64,000 nucleotides of DNA from Lachnospiraceae bacterium (lineage in GTDB: Bacteria; Bacillota; Clostridia; Lachnospirales; Lachnospiraceae): the NCBI GenBank assembly GCA_024690825.1, contig JAILOK010000129.1:1-64000 (forward strand), read 5' to 3'. Of this stretch, positions 17,456-25,712 are shown one piece after another. Numbering within the stretch: the first letter of the stretch is position 1; each line of letters begins with the position of its first letter. Under the pieces are notes generated by a model. The model saw only the letters and a program-made list of their open reading frames with translations. It was not told where the DNA came from and searched no databases. The translations under genes and the position numbers were made by a program.

Positions 17456-19363
17456 TTATAAATTCTTTACAAAAAGCGCTCTTATCGCGTTTAAGACCGC
17501 AAGGATCATGACGCCGACATCGGCCAGGATGGCTATCCACATATTGGCTATCCCGACAGCGCCGAGTATCAGGCAGATCACCTTGACGGAAATTGAGAAT
17601 ATCAGATTCTGGTGCACTATCCCGAGACATTTTTTTGAGATCCTTATGGCTTTTACGATCTTTTTCGGGTCATCATCCATCAGTACAACATCAGCTGCCT
17701 CTATTGCGGCATCAGACCCCAGCGCGCCCATTGCTATGCCTATGTCGGAGATCGAAAGCACCGGAGCGTCGTTTATGCCGTCACCGGCAAATGCAAGAGC
17801 TTCTCCGGGGGCCTTTGTTTTGAGTATCTGTTCGACATTCTGTACTTTTTCATCCGGAAGGAGAGCGGCATGATATTCATCGATCCCAACGGTTTTTGCC
17901 ACATTTTCCGCAACTTTTTCCGAATCACCCGTTAGCATTATGGTCTTTTTGATACCGGCTCTTTTGAGGGCGGTTATGGCATCCTTTGATCCGGCCTTTA
18001 TTGTGTCGCTTATCACTATATGGCCTGCGTAACTTCCGTCAAGTGCCATATGGATGATAGTACCGGTATGATGACAGTCTTTATAATCTATCTTAAGTTC
18101 CTGCATTAAAGCAGCATTTCCTGCCGCAACCGCATGTCCGTCGACTGTTCCCATAATGCCTTTTCCGCTGATCTCCTTAATGTCCTTTACCAGATTTAAG
18201 TCGATCTCTTTTTTGTAGGCTTTTTTTATGCTAAGCGCTATGGGGTGTGAACTGTGACCCTCTATGTGAGCCGCATATTTAAAGAGCTCTTCAGCCGCAA
18301 GGGGGGAGTGATGAAGGGCTGTAACCTCAAATGTACCATGGGTAAGGGTGCCGGTCTTGTCAAATACCACATATTTTACCTTTGACAGGGTTTCAAGGAA
18401 GTTGGAACCCTTTATCAGTATTCCGCAGCCGGATGCGCCTCCGAGACCGGCAAAAAAGCTTAAAGGTATGCTTATCACGACAGCGCAGGGGCAGCTGATG
18501 ACGAGAAATGTACAGGCTCTGTAGATCCATGTAAATATCATTGGATCTTTCCCGGAAAGAGCGAGAAAAACAGGGGGGAGGAGAGCAAGCGCCAGAGCGC
18601 ATATACAGACGATGGGTGTATAATATCGGGCAAATTTAGAGATGAAGCCTTCTGATTTTGACTTTCTTGAAGCCGCATTTTCGACCAGTTCCAGGATTTT
18701 TGAAGCAGTGGAACCGTCAAAATCTGCCGTTGTTTCGATCCTTAAAACTCCGGAAAGATTTATCGTGCCGCTTAAGACCTCGTATCCTTCAAAGACATCC
18801 ACGGGGATGCTTTCACCGGTGAGCGCGGAGGTGTTAAGTGTAGAAGTGCCTTCCCTTATTATACCGTCGAGCGGGATCTTTTCTCCGGGGTTTACGACGA
18901 TAATGCTTCCGATCTCAACTTCATCCGGATCAACCTTTGTCACGGTTTTGTCTTCGCCTTCAAGATTAGCGTAATCGGGACGGATATCCATGAGAGAAGA
19001 GATGTTTTTTCTGGATTTTCCGACAGCCACGGACTGAAAGAGTTCTCCGGTCTGATAAAGCAGCATGACTGCAACTGCCTCAAGATAATCATCATCGCCT
19101 CCGTTGAGGGCATTTGATATACCTACGGCGATGGCTCCCAAGGTTGCCACTGTCATAAGGAAGTTCTCGTCAAAGACCTGTTTGTTCCTTATGCCGTGAA
19201 ATGCCTTCTTTAATACATCGTAACCAGTGATGAGGTAGGGGATCATATAGAGCAGAAGCTTTATATACCAGGCGGGTATAAATCTGTCTGTTATCAGCAA
19301 TATCAGAGTGATGACAGCTGCGGATATGATCCTTAAAAGCATTTTTTTCTGGCTTTTTTTCAT
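17456..19363 (-). CDS. P1B-type heavy-metal (Zn/Cd) exporting ATPase
   Basis: A 635-residue membrane pump that exports divalent metal at the cost of ATP. Visible features are TGES (actuator), CPC at 291-293 in the metal-binding helix, the phosphorylated Asp335 in DKTGTLTHG, SSHPIAL of the nucleotide domain and GDGINDAP. Lys594 in the seventh helix and Asp615 (ILADVG) in the eighth are the P1B-2 signature for Zn/Cd/Pb transport. The N-terminal metal-binding domain normally found in the family is missing; a separate HMA protein is encoded just upstream in the same operon. The start has AGGAGA 12 bases before it. The metal-sensing repressor follows. Confidence 0.92.
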   Translation of the reverse strand: MKKSQKKMLLRIISAAVITLILLITDRFIPAWYIKLLLYMIPYLITGYDVLKKAFHGIRNKQVFDENFLMTVATLGAIAVGISNALNGGDDDYLEAVAVMLLYQTGELFQSVAVGKSRKNISSLMDIRPDYANLEGEDKTVTKVDPDEVEIGSIIVVNPGEKIPLDGIIREGTSTLNTSALTGESIPVDVFEGYEVLSGTINLSGVLRIETTADFDGSTASKILELVENAASRKSKSEGFISKFARYYTPIVCICALALALLPPVFLALSGKDPMIFTWIYRACTFLVISCPCAVVISIPLSFFAGLGGASGCGILIKGSNFLETLSKVKYVVFDKTGTLTHGTFEVTALHHSPLAAEELFKYAAHIEGHSSHPIALSIKKAYKKEIDLNLVKDIKEISGKGIMGTVDGHAVAAGNAALMQELKIDYKDCHHTGTIIHMALDGSYAGHIVISDTIKAGSKDAITALKRAGIKKTIMLTGDSEKVAENVAKTVGIDEYHAALLPDEKVQNVEQILKTKAPGEALAFAGDGINDAPVLSISDIGIAMGALGSDAAIEAADVVLMDDDPKKIVKAIRISKKCLGIVHQNLIFSISVKVICLILGAVGIANMWIAILADVGVMILAVLNAIRALFVKNL

Positions 19364-19409
19364 CGGTTTTTCAGTCTCCTTGCATAAAACACGGTTTTAT
19401 ATCTGTCTT

Positions 19410-19628
19410 CTAAAGAAAGATCTCGCAGTCTTCCTCAACTTTCTTGCAGTTTGCAAGTACATCCTTCATTACTGCATCGGGATCCGCGCCGTCATCAAAT
19501 TCGACCTTCATTTTAAGAGTCATGAAGGACACGGTTGCATCCTTGATACCTGCCGTGTTTTTTGCCGCGGTTTCCATTTTTTCGGCACAGTTTGCGCAGT
19601 CAACTTCGATCGGATAGGTTTTTTTCAT
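19410..19628 (-). CDS. Stand-alone HMA metal-binding protein (metallochaperone)
   Basis: A 72-residue ferredoxin-like HMA domain. The metal site CANC (Cys11, Cys14) lies in the first loop (EVDCANCAEKME), and the acidic tail EEDCEIF may add a ligand. It is the first gene of the operon, with AGGAGG before the ATG, and it supplies in trans the domain that the following ATPase lacks. The N-terminal YPIEVDC, with acidic residues around the site, resembles Zn/Cd-type HMA domains more than copper ones (MxCxxC). Delivery of metal to the pump is inferred. Confidence 0.87.
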   Translation of the reverse strand: MKKTYPIEVDCANCAEKMETAAKNTAGIKDATVSFMTLKMKVEFDDGADPDAVMKDVLANCKKVEEDCEIFL

Positions 19629-19669
19629 GTTAAGCCTCCTTGGTAGATAAGAATATGTTTATTGAATAC

Positions 19670-19693
19670 ATGAACAATCAATCATATGTTCAT
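19670..19693 (-). promoter_or_regulatory. Putative ArsR/SmtB operator
   Basis: Inverted repeat ATGAACA - 10 bases - TGTTCAT, with flanking AATACA/TGTATT also partly mirrored. TGAA...TTCA half sites are characteristic of SmtB/CzrA-type operators. It lies directly downstream of the -10 box of the reverse-strand promoter, covering the transcription start, where repressor binding would block initiation. Confidence 0.72.
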
Positions 19694-19697
19694 TTGT

Positions 19698-19725
19698 ATT
19701 ATACCGTTTTTATTTTTGTTGTCAA
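19698..19725 (-). promoter_or_regulatory. Consensus promoter of the metal-efflux operon
   Basis: On the reverse strand TTGACA (complement of 19720-19725) and TATAAT (complement of 19698-19703) are both perfect, 16 bases apart. The strong core fits a promoter held off by a repressor. Confidence 0.82.
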
Positions 19726-19747
19726 GCACAAAAGAAAAAAGTATAAT
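19719..19747 (+). promoter_or_regulatory. Promoter of the LacI-GGDEF gene, sharing the -35 box of the divergent metal operon
   Basis: TTGTCA (19719-19724), 17 bases, TATAAT (19742-19747). The -35 hexamer overlaps the opposing TTGACA by five bases, so the two promoters probably compete for polymerase. Confidence 0.7.
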
Positions 19748-19794
19748 AAAAACTACATAAATCAGGGGGCAGAAATCAACAGGGGGGACTTCTT

Positions 19795-21744
19795 TTGAGG
19801 AAGAAAAAAATAGGCGTGTTCATCGGGAATACTCATACCTTTTTTCCGAGACAGCTTATGAAATCCATATATGAAAATTCAAAAAGAGAAGATTACGATC
19901 TTCATTTCTACCTGGGACTCGAGTATGCCCAGTTCATGGGTGACGATGTAAGCAGCAGCTCGGATATGGATTATCAGTACAGCACCATTTACGATTATGC
20001 TTTCTTTTCGTCTCTGGATGTAGTCATCATTGCTTACGGTACCATCACAACATTTCACAGGATCGCCATGGAGGACTTCTATGAAAAGCTTAACGGGATC
20101 CCGTGCGTCGTTCTTTCAGACAAGGTCGATCCCGAAAAGGGCGTAAGCATCAGGACCGATAATTACAAAGGAATATACGACTGTACGGAACATCTGATAA
20201 AGGAGCATGGATTAAAAAGGATTCTTCATCTGGCAGGGCCTTATGATATCAATACCGATGCAAAGGAAAGACTTGAGGGATACAGGGCGGCTCTTGCGGA
20301 TAACGGACTGGGCTTTTCCTACAGAATGATAGCAAAGGGCGATTACACCGAATATGATGATGAGATAGTCGGAAAACTGCTCGATGACAATCCGGATGCC
20401 GAAGCCGTAGTATCCGCAAATGATGAGATGACTACGGCTGTCTACCGCGTATGTGAAGAAAGAGGTCTTGCTGTCGGAGTTGATCTTGCGGTAACCGGTT
20501 TTGATAATATATTCGCGTCTGCCTATGTTGAGCCTCCGCTTACCACAAACAGGCAGAATGCCTTTGAAATGGGGAAAACTGCGGTACAGCAGGCTGAAAA
20601 TATGATAGAGGGCAGGAAGGCCGAAGATGTTCTGGTACCTGTTGATTTTATCGTCAGATGCTCCTGCGGATGTCCGTCAAAAGCAGTTCCCGAAGCACCG
20701 AAAGACGATGAAGATTTCATGAATCAGTATAATACGGTCAAAGAATCCTATCACAGGTCGCTTACCGGACCGTATCTGATCAAGGAACTAATTACCCTTG
20801 CGGAGGATAAACACAGATTTTATGAAAGAGTATGTGAGATCCTGTGCGCGCACGGGGCTGTCACTTCAAAGATCTATGAGCTTCCGAAGGTCTGCGTGAT
20901 AAATAATGCGGAAGACTGGAAGATGCCGGAACTTTTATATCTGACCGCTTTCCAGGAAGGAAACAATATAAATGTGCTGGATGTCCCCATAGAGTTTACC
21001 AGACAGTCCAGCGAATGGATGTCCGACTTTTTCAGTGAGGACAGGCACAGATCATTTTTCAATTTCCTTCTCTTTGACGGCAAGAGAAATTACGGAGTGC
21101 TTGAGTGTGAGATCTCTCCCGAAAAGCTGACAGATTTCTATATGATATCGGTGCAGCTGGGTACTGCCATGCACTTTCTGGAGATATCCCTTGAAAGAGC
21201 CGAATTCAGAAAGAAACTGGAGGAGCAGAACAGTCTGCTCAATTTCAATGCCTATACGGACGCTCTCACGGGCGTATTGAACCGCCGCGGTATCTATGAC
21301 AAGACCGTTTCCTGTCTCAACGGACATGAAAGCGATCATATGATCATCTTTATGGTCGACCTCGATCACTTAAAGGAGATAAATGACAATTTCGGACATG
21401 CCGAGGGAGACAATGCCATCAAAGTAACGGCAACCATCTTAAAGAACCTCATAGGCAACCGCGGATATGTCGGAAGGTACGGAGGAGACGAATTCCTTGC
21501 CATCATGGCTGTCAGAGAATCCGACGACAAGCAGGAATGGATTGAAAGGATAGAAGGCGCGATCAGAAAGAAGGCCGAGAAATATAACAGTAATTCCAAG
21601 AGACCCTATTATGTTGAGATGTCCGTGGGCGGGGTAGAGGTGTCGGCTGATTCCGGCATGGATTTCTCGCAGCTTATCGCAAAGGTTGACGGTCTGCTCT
21701 ACGAAGCAAAGAAAAACCGCCGCAGTACCGTGATAAGGGTTTAG
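19795..21744 (+). CDS. Cytoplasmic LacI-type sensor fused to diguanylate cyclase
   Basis: A 649-residue protein that starts with TTG after an AGGGGGG site; no better start lies nearby. Residues about 4-290 form a periplasmic-binding-protein-like fold of the LacI/GalR class (IRTDNYKGIY, HLAGP, VSANDEMTTAVYRVC, AVTGFDNI). There is no helix-turn-helix and no signal peptide, so it senses a small molecule inside the cell. A middle region of about 320-465 (GAF-like in strand pattern, inference) leads to a GGDEF domain with TDALTGVLNRRG and GGDEF at 563-567. The output is cyclic di-GMP; the RxxD inhibitory site is not seen. It is divergent from the metal operon, and larB follows after a 12-base gap. 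Confidence 0.87.
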   Translation: MRKKKIGVFIGNTHTFFPRQLMKSIYENSKREDYDLHFYLGLEYAQFMGDDVSSSSDMDYQYSTIYDYAFFSSLDVVIIAYGTITTFHRIAMEDFYEKLNGIPCVVLSDKVDPEKGVSIRTDNYKGIYDCTEHLIKEHGLKRILHLAGPYDINTDAKERLEGYRAALADNGLGFSYRMIAKGDYTEYDDEIVGKLLDDNPDAEAVVSANDEMTTAVYRVCEERGLAVGVDLAVTGFDNIFASAYVEPPLTTNRQNAFEMGKTAVQQAENMIEGRKAEDVLVPVDFIVRCSCGCPSKAVPEAPKDDEDFMNQYNTVKESYHRSLTGPYLIKELITLAEDKHRFYERVCEILCAHGAVTSKIYELPKVCVINNAEDWKMPELLYLTAFQEGNNINVLDVPIEFTRQSSEWMSDFFSEDRHRSFFNFLLFDGKRNYGVLECEISPEKLTDFYMISVQLGTAMHFLEISLERAEFRKKLEEQNSLLNFNAYTDALTGVLNRRGIYDKTVSCLNGHESDHMIIFMVDLDHLKEINDNFGHAEGDNAIKVTATILKNLIGNRGYVGRYGGDEFLAIMAVRESDDKQEWIERIEGAIRKKAEKYNSNSKRPYYVEMSVGGVEVSADSGMDFSQLIAKVDGLLYEAKKNRRSTVIRV

Positions 21745-21756
21745 TGAGGAGATATG

Positions 21757-22500
21757 ATGACAGATGCATTAAAGATACTTGAAGATGTGAAACAGGGCAT
21801 CGTCAGCACCGACGAAGCCCTTGCTTTTTTTAAGAAAGAACCTTATATCGATCTTGATTTTGCAAAGGTCGACATGAAAAGAAGCCTTGTTCAGGGACAC
21901 GGTGAGGTCATCTACGGCGAGGGAAAGAGCGTCGGTCAGATAGACAGCATAATAAAAACGATGCTCGATAACGATCAGAAAAATATACTTGTTACAAGAC
22001 TGTCTTCCTCAAAATCACGGAGACTTGAAAGCATTGAAGGCTTTACTTATTATCCCGAAGCAAAGCTTGCAGTAATAGGGGGTGTGAGAAAGGCAGACGG
22101 ACTGGGAAAGATAGCGGTTGTATCAGCCGGGACAAGTGATCTTGCGGTTTCCGAAGAGGCGGCGCTTACGGCGGAATTTTTCGGAAATGAAACAGTAAGG
22201 ATCTATGATGTCGGAGTTGCCGGCCTGCACAGGCTGCTTTCAAGGCTTGATGATATAATTGAGGCAAAAGTCATTATAGCGGTGGCAGGCATGGAAGGCG
22301 CTCTTGCAAGTGTTGTGGGAGGTCTTGCAAGCGCTCCGGTCATCGCGGTTCCCACAAGCATCGGCTACGGGGCATCATTCAACGGCCTGTCCGCGCTCCT
22401 TTCGATGCTGAATTCCTGTGCCAGCGGCACTTCCGTGGTAAATATCGACAACGGCTTCGGCGCGGCTTATCAGGCCTCACTTATAAATCATATGATGTGA
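21757..22500 (+). CDS. larB: LarB, nickel-pincer cofactor biosynthesis (NaAD carboxylase/hydrolase)
   Basis: LarB carboxylates the pyridinium ring of nicotinic acid adenine dinucleotide and hydrolyses it, the first step to the nickel-pincer nucleotide used by lactate racemase and related enzymes. The 247-residue protein has the PurE-like C-terminal core: AVVSAGTSDLAVSEEA, VAGMEGALASVVGG, and PTSIGYGASFNGLSALL. The N-terminal extension (LVQGHGEVIYGEGKS) is typical of LarB. Two ATGs are adjacent; 21757 leaves a 5-base gap to AGGAG, 21754 only 2, so the second is preferred. larC follows; larE and larA are not in the window. Confidence 0.88.
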   Translation: MTDALKILEDVKQGIVSTDEALAFFKKEPYIDLDFAKVDMKRSLVQGHGEVIYGEGKSVGQIDSIIKTMLDNDQKNILVTRLSSSKSRRLESIEGFTYYPEAKLAVIGGVRKADGLGKIAVVSAGTSDLAVSEEAALTAEFFGNETVRIYDVGVAGLHRLLSRLDDIIEAKVIIAVAGMEGALASVVGGLASAPVIAVPTSIGYGASFNGLSALLSMLNSCASGTSVVNIDNGFGAAYQASLINHMM

Positions 22501-22566
22501 GGGTCATAAGTTCGGATCTGATTTGTCGGCGAAACATCATAAATAGTGTTTATGAAGGTATGATAT

Positions 22567-23808
22567 ATGAAAATTCTGTATTTGGACTGCGGCATGGGCG
22601 CTGCAGGGGATATGCTGACTGCAGCGCTTTACGAGCTGCTTTCGGATGAAAAGAAAAAGACTTTCATTGATCTTATCAATAATACAGGCTTGCAAGGAGT
22701 CAGTGTCTGTCCGGTGAATGTGAAGAAATGCGGTATCACCGGAACACATATGAATGTGCTTGTGGACGGATTTGAGGAGCATGAGCATTGTCACGATAAA
22801 GAGCATGAACATCATGATCACATGCACGATAACGGAGAGCATGGGCATCATGATCACAGCCGCAGTTCCATGTCCCGTATCAGAGAAATCACGGAAGCGC
22901 TTGATGTGCCCGACAAAGTCAGGGAAGATGCTCTGAAGGTTTATGAGATCATAGCAAGGGCCGAAAGCGCAGTTCATAATACCGATATCAGCGAGATCCA
23001 TTTTCACGAAGTCGGAACGAAGGACGCAGTCGTTGATGTCCTTTCTGTCTGTTTCCTTATAAATGAGATTAAGCCTGAAAGGATAATTGTCTCACCCGTC
23101 TGTACCGGAAGTGGGACGGTAAAGTGCGCCCACGGGACCCTGCCCGTGCCGGCTCCTGCCACGGCATTTATCTTAAGAGATATTCCGATGTATCAGGGAG
23201 ATATTTCTTCGGAACTTTGCACTCCCACGGGAGCAGCGCTTATTAAATATTTTGCTTCTGATTTTTCACATATGCCTGTAATGAAGGTATCAGCCATAGG
23301 TTACGGCATGGGGACAAAGGATTTTGAAACAGCCAACTGCCTTCGGGCATTCATCGGAGAATCGGACTCTGACGGGGGATCGTCACTTCCTGATGAATAT
23401 GTGACTGTCCTTTCCTGCAATGTTGATGATATGACCGGAGAGGAGATCGGTTTTGCGGTGGAAAGATTCCTTGAAGAAGGAGCGCATGATGCTTTTACAG
23501 TCCCCGTGACCATGAAGAAATCAAGACCCGGAGTCATGATAGAGGTTATATGCGCAAAAGCCGATACTGAAAAGATGACAAAGCTGATGTTTAAGCATAC
23601 CTCTACCATAGGCATAAGGCAGTTTGAATACAAAAGGAATATCCTTAAAAGACATGTAAGGGATACAGATACGAAAGAGGGAAAGGTGAGAGTTAAGGAA
23701 TCTGAGGGGTACGGCGTTAAACGGAGCAAATATGAATTTGAGGATCTTGCCCGGATCGCGAGGCTTAAAGGGATAAGCATAAGGGAGGCAAAGGAACTGT
23801 TACAATGA
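22567..23808 (+). CDS. larC: LarC, nickel-pincer cofactor nickel insertase (single uninterrupted ORF)
   Basis: LarC inserts nickel into the pincer nucleotide in a CTP-dependent reaction. The 413-residue protein begins with the family pattern LYLDCGMGAAGDMLTAAL. It carries a histidine-rich segment at about residues 72-99 (repeated HEH/HHDH) suited to nickel binding, then FHEVGTKDAVVDV, LPVPAPAT, ELCTPTGAAL and the C-terminal half with SCNVDDMTGE. In Lactobacillus plantarum this protein is made by a programmed frameshift between larC1 and larC2; here both halves are in one frame. The stop overlaps the next start (ATGA). Confidence 0.9.
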   Translation: MKILYLDCGMGAAGDMLTAALYELLSDEKKKTFIDLINNTGLQGVSVCPVNVKKCGITGTHMNVLVDGFEEHEHCHDKEHEHHDHMHDNGEHGHHDHSRSSMSRIREITEALDVPDKVREDALKVYEIIARAESAVHNTDISEIHFHEVGTKDAVVDVLSVCFLINEIKPERIIVSPVCTGSGTVKCAHGTLPVPAPATAFILRDIPMYQGDISSELCTPTGAALIKYFASDFSHMPVMKVSAIGYGMGTKDFETANCLRAFIGESDSDGGSSLPDEYVTVLSCNVDDMTGEEIGFAVERFLEEGAHDAFTVPVTMKKSRPGVMIEVICAKADTEKMTKLMFKHTSTIGIRQFEYKRNILKRHVRDTDTKEGKVRVKESEGYGVKRSKYEFEDLARIARLKGISIREAKELLQ

Positions 23809-24614
23809 TCATTTCAGACTGTCACATGCATACAACCTATTCAACGGACGGAAGATCAGACATGGAAAGCATGATCAATGTTTCCATTGAAAAAGGCCTG
23901 AAGACGATCTGTTTTACGGAACACAATGATCACGGCGCAGGATTTTTTGAGAACGGTGATTTTATTGTCGATACAGATGCGTATTTTGAAGGGTACCGTA
24001 TCCTTTCCGAGAAATACAGGGATAAGATTGAGGTCCTCTTTGGAGTTGAGATAGGTCTCATGGAAAAGGAACTGGATTTCTTTGACAGATATGTCAGAGA
24101 CTATCCCTTTGATTTCGTGATAGGCTCAAGCCATACTGCAGGACTGTGGGACCCTTATTACCCCGAATACTACACCCGTTTTGAAGACACGGAATCGGCT
24201 TACAGATATTACTTTGAATCCGAATTAAAGAGAGCCGGGGTTTATGACTGCTATGATTCTTACGGTCATCTTGACTATGCTCTGCGCTACGGTCCGGGAA
24301 AAAACAGCTGTTTTACCTATGAAAAATTTGCAGACATTCTGGATCCCCTTCTTTCGACCATAATAAAAAGCGGAAAAGTCATCGAGATAAATTCATCGGG
24401 CTACAAGGCGGGCATGAACGGCCCGAATCCGGCAAAATCCATAATAAAACGGTATCATGAACTTGGCGGACTTCCTCCCACGATAGGATCGGACGCCCAT
24501 GAGACCGGGTATATCGCCTATGAATTTGAAGCAGTTGAACAGCTTTTAAAGGAAGTCGGATATGATTCTTATTCGATCTTCAGAAAAAGAAAGAGAGAGG
24601 AGATAAAAATGTGA
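23805..24614 (+). CDS. PHP-domain histidinol-phosphatase family protein (HisJ/HisK-like)
   Basis: A 269-residue PHP-fold metal phosphoesterase. Metal ligands are visible in DCHMHT near the start, FTEHNDH, GVEIGL, GSSHTAG, YGHLDY and GSDAHETGY near the end, the standard order for HisK-type histidinol-phosphatases. The start overlaps larC by four bases, so it is translationally coupled. No other histidine gene is present, so it could dephosphorylate histidinol phosphate as a dispersed pathway gene or act on another sugar or alcohol phosphate. A strong hairpin follows the stop. Confidence 0.82.
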   Translation: MIISDCHMHTTYSTDGRSDMESMINVSIEKGLKTICFTEHNDHGAGFFENGDFIVDTDAYFEGYRILSEKYRDKIEVLFGVEIGLMEKELDFFDRYVRDYPFDFVIGSSHTAGLWDPYYPEYYTRFEDTESAYRYYFESELKRAGVYDCYDSYGHLDYALRYGPGKNSCFTYEKFADILDPLLSTIIKSGKVIEINSSGYKAGMNGPNPAKSIIKRYHELGGLPPTIGSDAHETGYIAYEFEAVEQLLKEVGYDSYSIFRKRKREEIKM

Positions 24615-24619
24615 CAGAG

Positions 24620-24653
24620 GTGACAGAGGGACGGTTCTGCTGTCACATTTTTT
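24620..24653 (+). terminator. Hairpin with T run after the PHP gene; REP-like sequence
   Basis: GTGACAG (24620-24626) pairs with CTGTCAC (24640-24646) and is followed by ATTTTTT. An extra copy of GTGACAG sits at 24611-24617. The phrase GACAGAGGGACGGTTCTG resembles short palindromic REP-like units found dispersed in Clostridia. It lies between convergent genes and can end transcription of the forward operon. Confidence 0.65.
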
Positions 24654-25575
24654 ACATCAGAAGATTCAGTTTTTCGGGATGAAGCGATATTGTCACATCA
24701 TCCGTTTTGAAGGAAACTTCGCCGTCAGTGTGGATCCAGACCGGCTCATCCGTCTGTATCCGCACTTTTTTTGCTTTTTCAATGTTTATCCCGCGTCTGC
24801 CGGCATGCCTGCCTTTATATGCCATGGGAAAAAGGGTAAAGAAACGGAAGGAACCGATGCCGTCGGGAATGCACAGATCAAGACTGCCGTCGGTGTTTAC
24901 AGCATCCGGACAGAACATGAAGCCGCCGCCTTCGTAATTGGTGTTCATTACTACGGCAAAGAGGCATTTTTCATACACCTTTTCCGTTTCGCCGTCAAAG
25001 GTGATGCGGCAGAGGAATCTGTTGTTTTTTAAGATGAGACCTATGGCAGTGATGACATAGATGAGTTTTCCGAGATGCAGCCTGTTGAGAAAACGCTTCA
25101 GCTTAACCCTGTTTGCCTTTTCACAGATTTCCGCGTCAAATCCAAGTCCGGAACTGATATTAAATAGCGTTTCGGCCTCACCTGAACGCATGACGCCGAT
25201 GTCCACGCTTCTTTTGATCTTTCCGTCGGAGATATCCTTTATTATCTCGGCCTTTGTCCTGTCATTGCAAAGGGACTTTGTCAGGTCATTTGCGCTTCCG
25301 TAGGAGAGAAAGGCTATCCTTGTGTGTCTGAAGTCTTTTATATGATTTACGGCCTCGTTCATGGAACCGTCACCGCCGATAATGATGATATCGGCATGGT
25401 CGGATCCGTTAAGGCGGGAGGTGAGCTTTGAGATTATCTTTCCGAATTCATTTCTCTGGCTTGAAATATAGAGCTTGTAGTCCATGCCTTCGGCCTCGAC
25501 TATGGGCTTTAATTCCTTCCAGGCCTGTATGCCGTGTCCTGATGCAGTTTCCGGATTAATGATGATATGAAACAT
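24652..25575 (-). CDS. Diacylglycerol/lipid kinase family protein (YegS/DgkB-like)
   Basis: A 307-residue lipid kinase with the DAGK catalytic domain: a start like HIIINPETASGHG, the nucleotide motif GGDGSMNEAVNH, YGSANDLTKSL, then the beta-sandwich with NTNYEGGGFMFCPDA and DGSLDL. The longer in-frame ATG at 25602 is rejected, because AGGAGC lies nine bases before the ATG at 25575, which also gives the family N-terminus. Likely role: phosphorylating diacylglycerol in lipid recycling. It is monocistronic, convergent with the larBC operon and divergent from mnmA. Confidence 0.88.
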   Translation of the reverse strand: MFHIIINPETASGHGIQAWKELKPIVEAEGMDYKLYISSQRNEFGKIISKLTSRLNGSDHADIIIIGGDGSMNEAVNHIKDFRHTRIAFLSYGSANDLTKSLCNDRTKAEIIKDISDGKIKRSVDIGVMRSGEAETLFNISSGLGFDAEICEKANRVKLKRFLNRLHLGKLIYVITAIGLILKNNRFLCRITFDGETEKVYEKCLFAVVMNTNYEGGGFMFCPDAVNTDGSLDLCIPDGIGSFRFFTLFPMAYKGRHAGRRGINIEKAKKVRIQTDEPVWIHTDGEVSFKTDDVTISLHPEKLNLLM

Positions 25576-25589
25576 TTTTATGACGCTCC

Positions 25590-25619
25590 TTGTATTAAAC
25601 ATTCATTATTTTATATAAT
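25590..25619 (+). promoter_or_regulatory. Predicted promoter of mnmA
   Basis: TTGTAT (25590-25595), 18 bases, TATAAT (25614-25619), a perfect -10 box. Its -35 region overlaps the ribosome site of the divergent lipid kinase. Confidence 0.6.
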
Positions 25620-25636
25620 AGACGGAGATTTTTCAA
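25608..25636 (-). promoter_or_regulatory. Predicted promoter of the lipid kinase
   Basis: Reverse-strand TTGAAA (complement of 25631-25636), 17 bases, TAAAAT (complement of 25608-25613). It overlaps the forward mnmA promoter. Confidence 0.55.
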
Positions 25637-25712
25637 CCAAGTAACAATAGTGGGACTAAACGGCCGTATCGCCCGGAGGAATCTTTTGGCGGCTGTATTA
25701 AGGATGCAGGAT

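Noticed and set aside
22501-22566. Possible riboswitch or promoter between larB and larC
   Set aside because: Only 66 bases, no stable hairpin and no good -35/-10 pair; treated as an ordinary operon gap.
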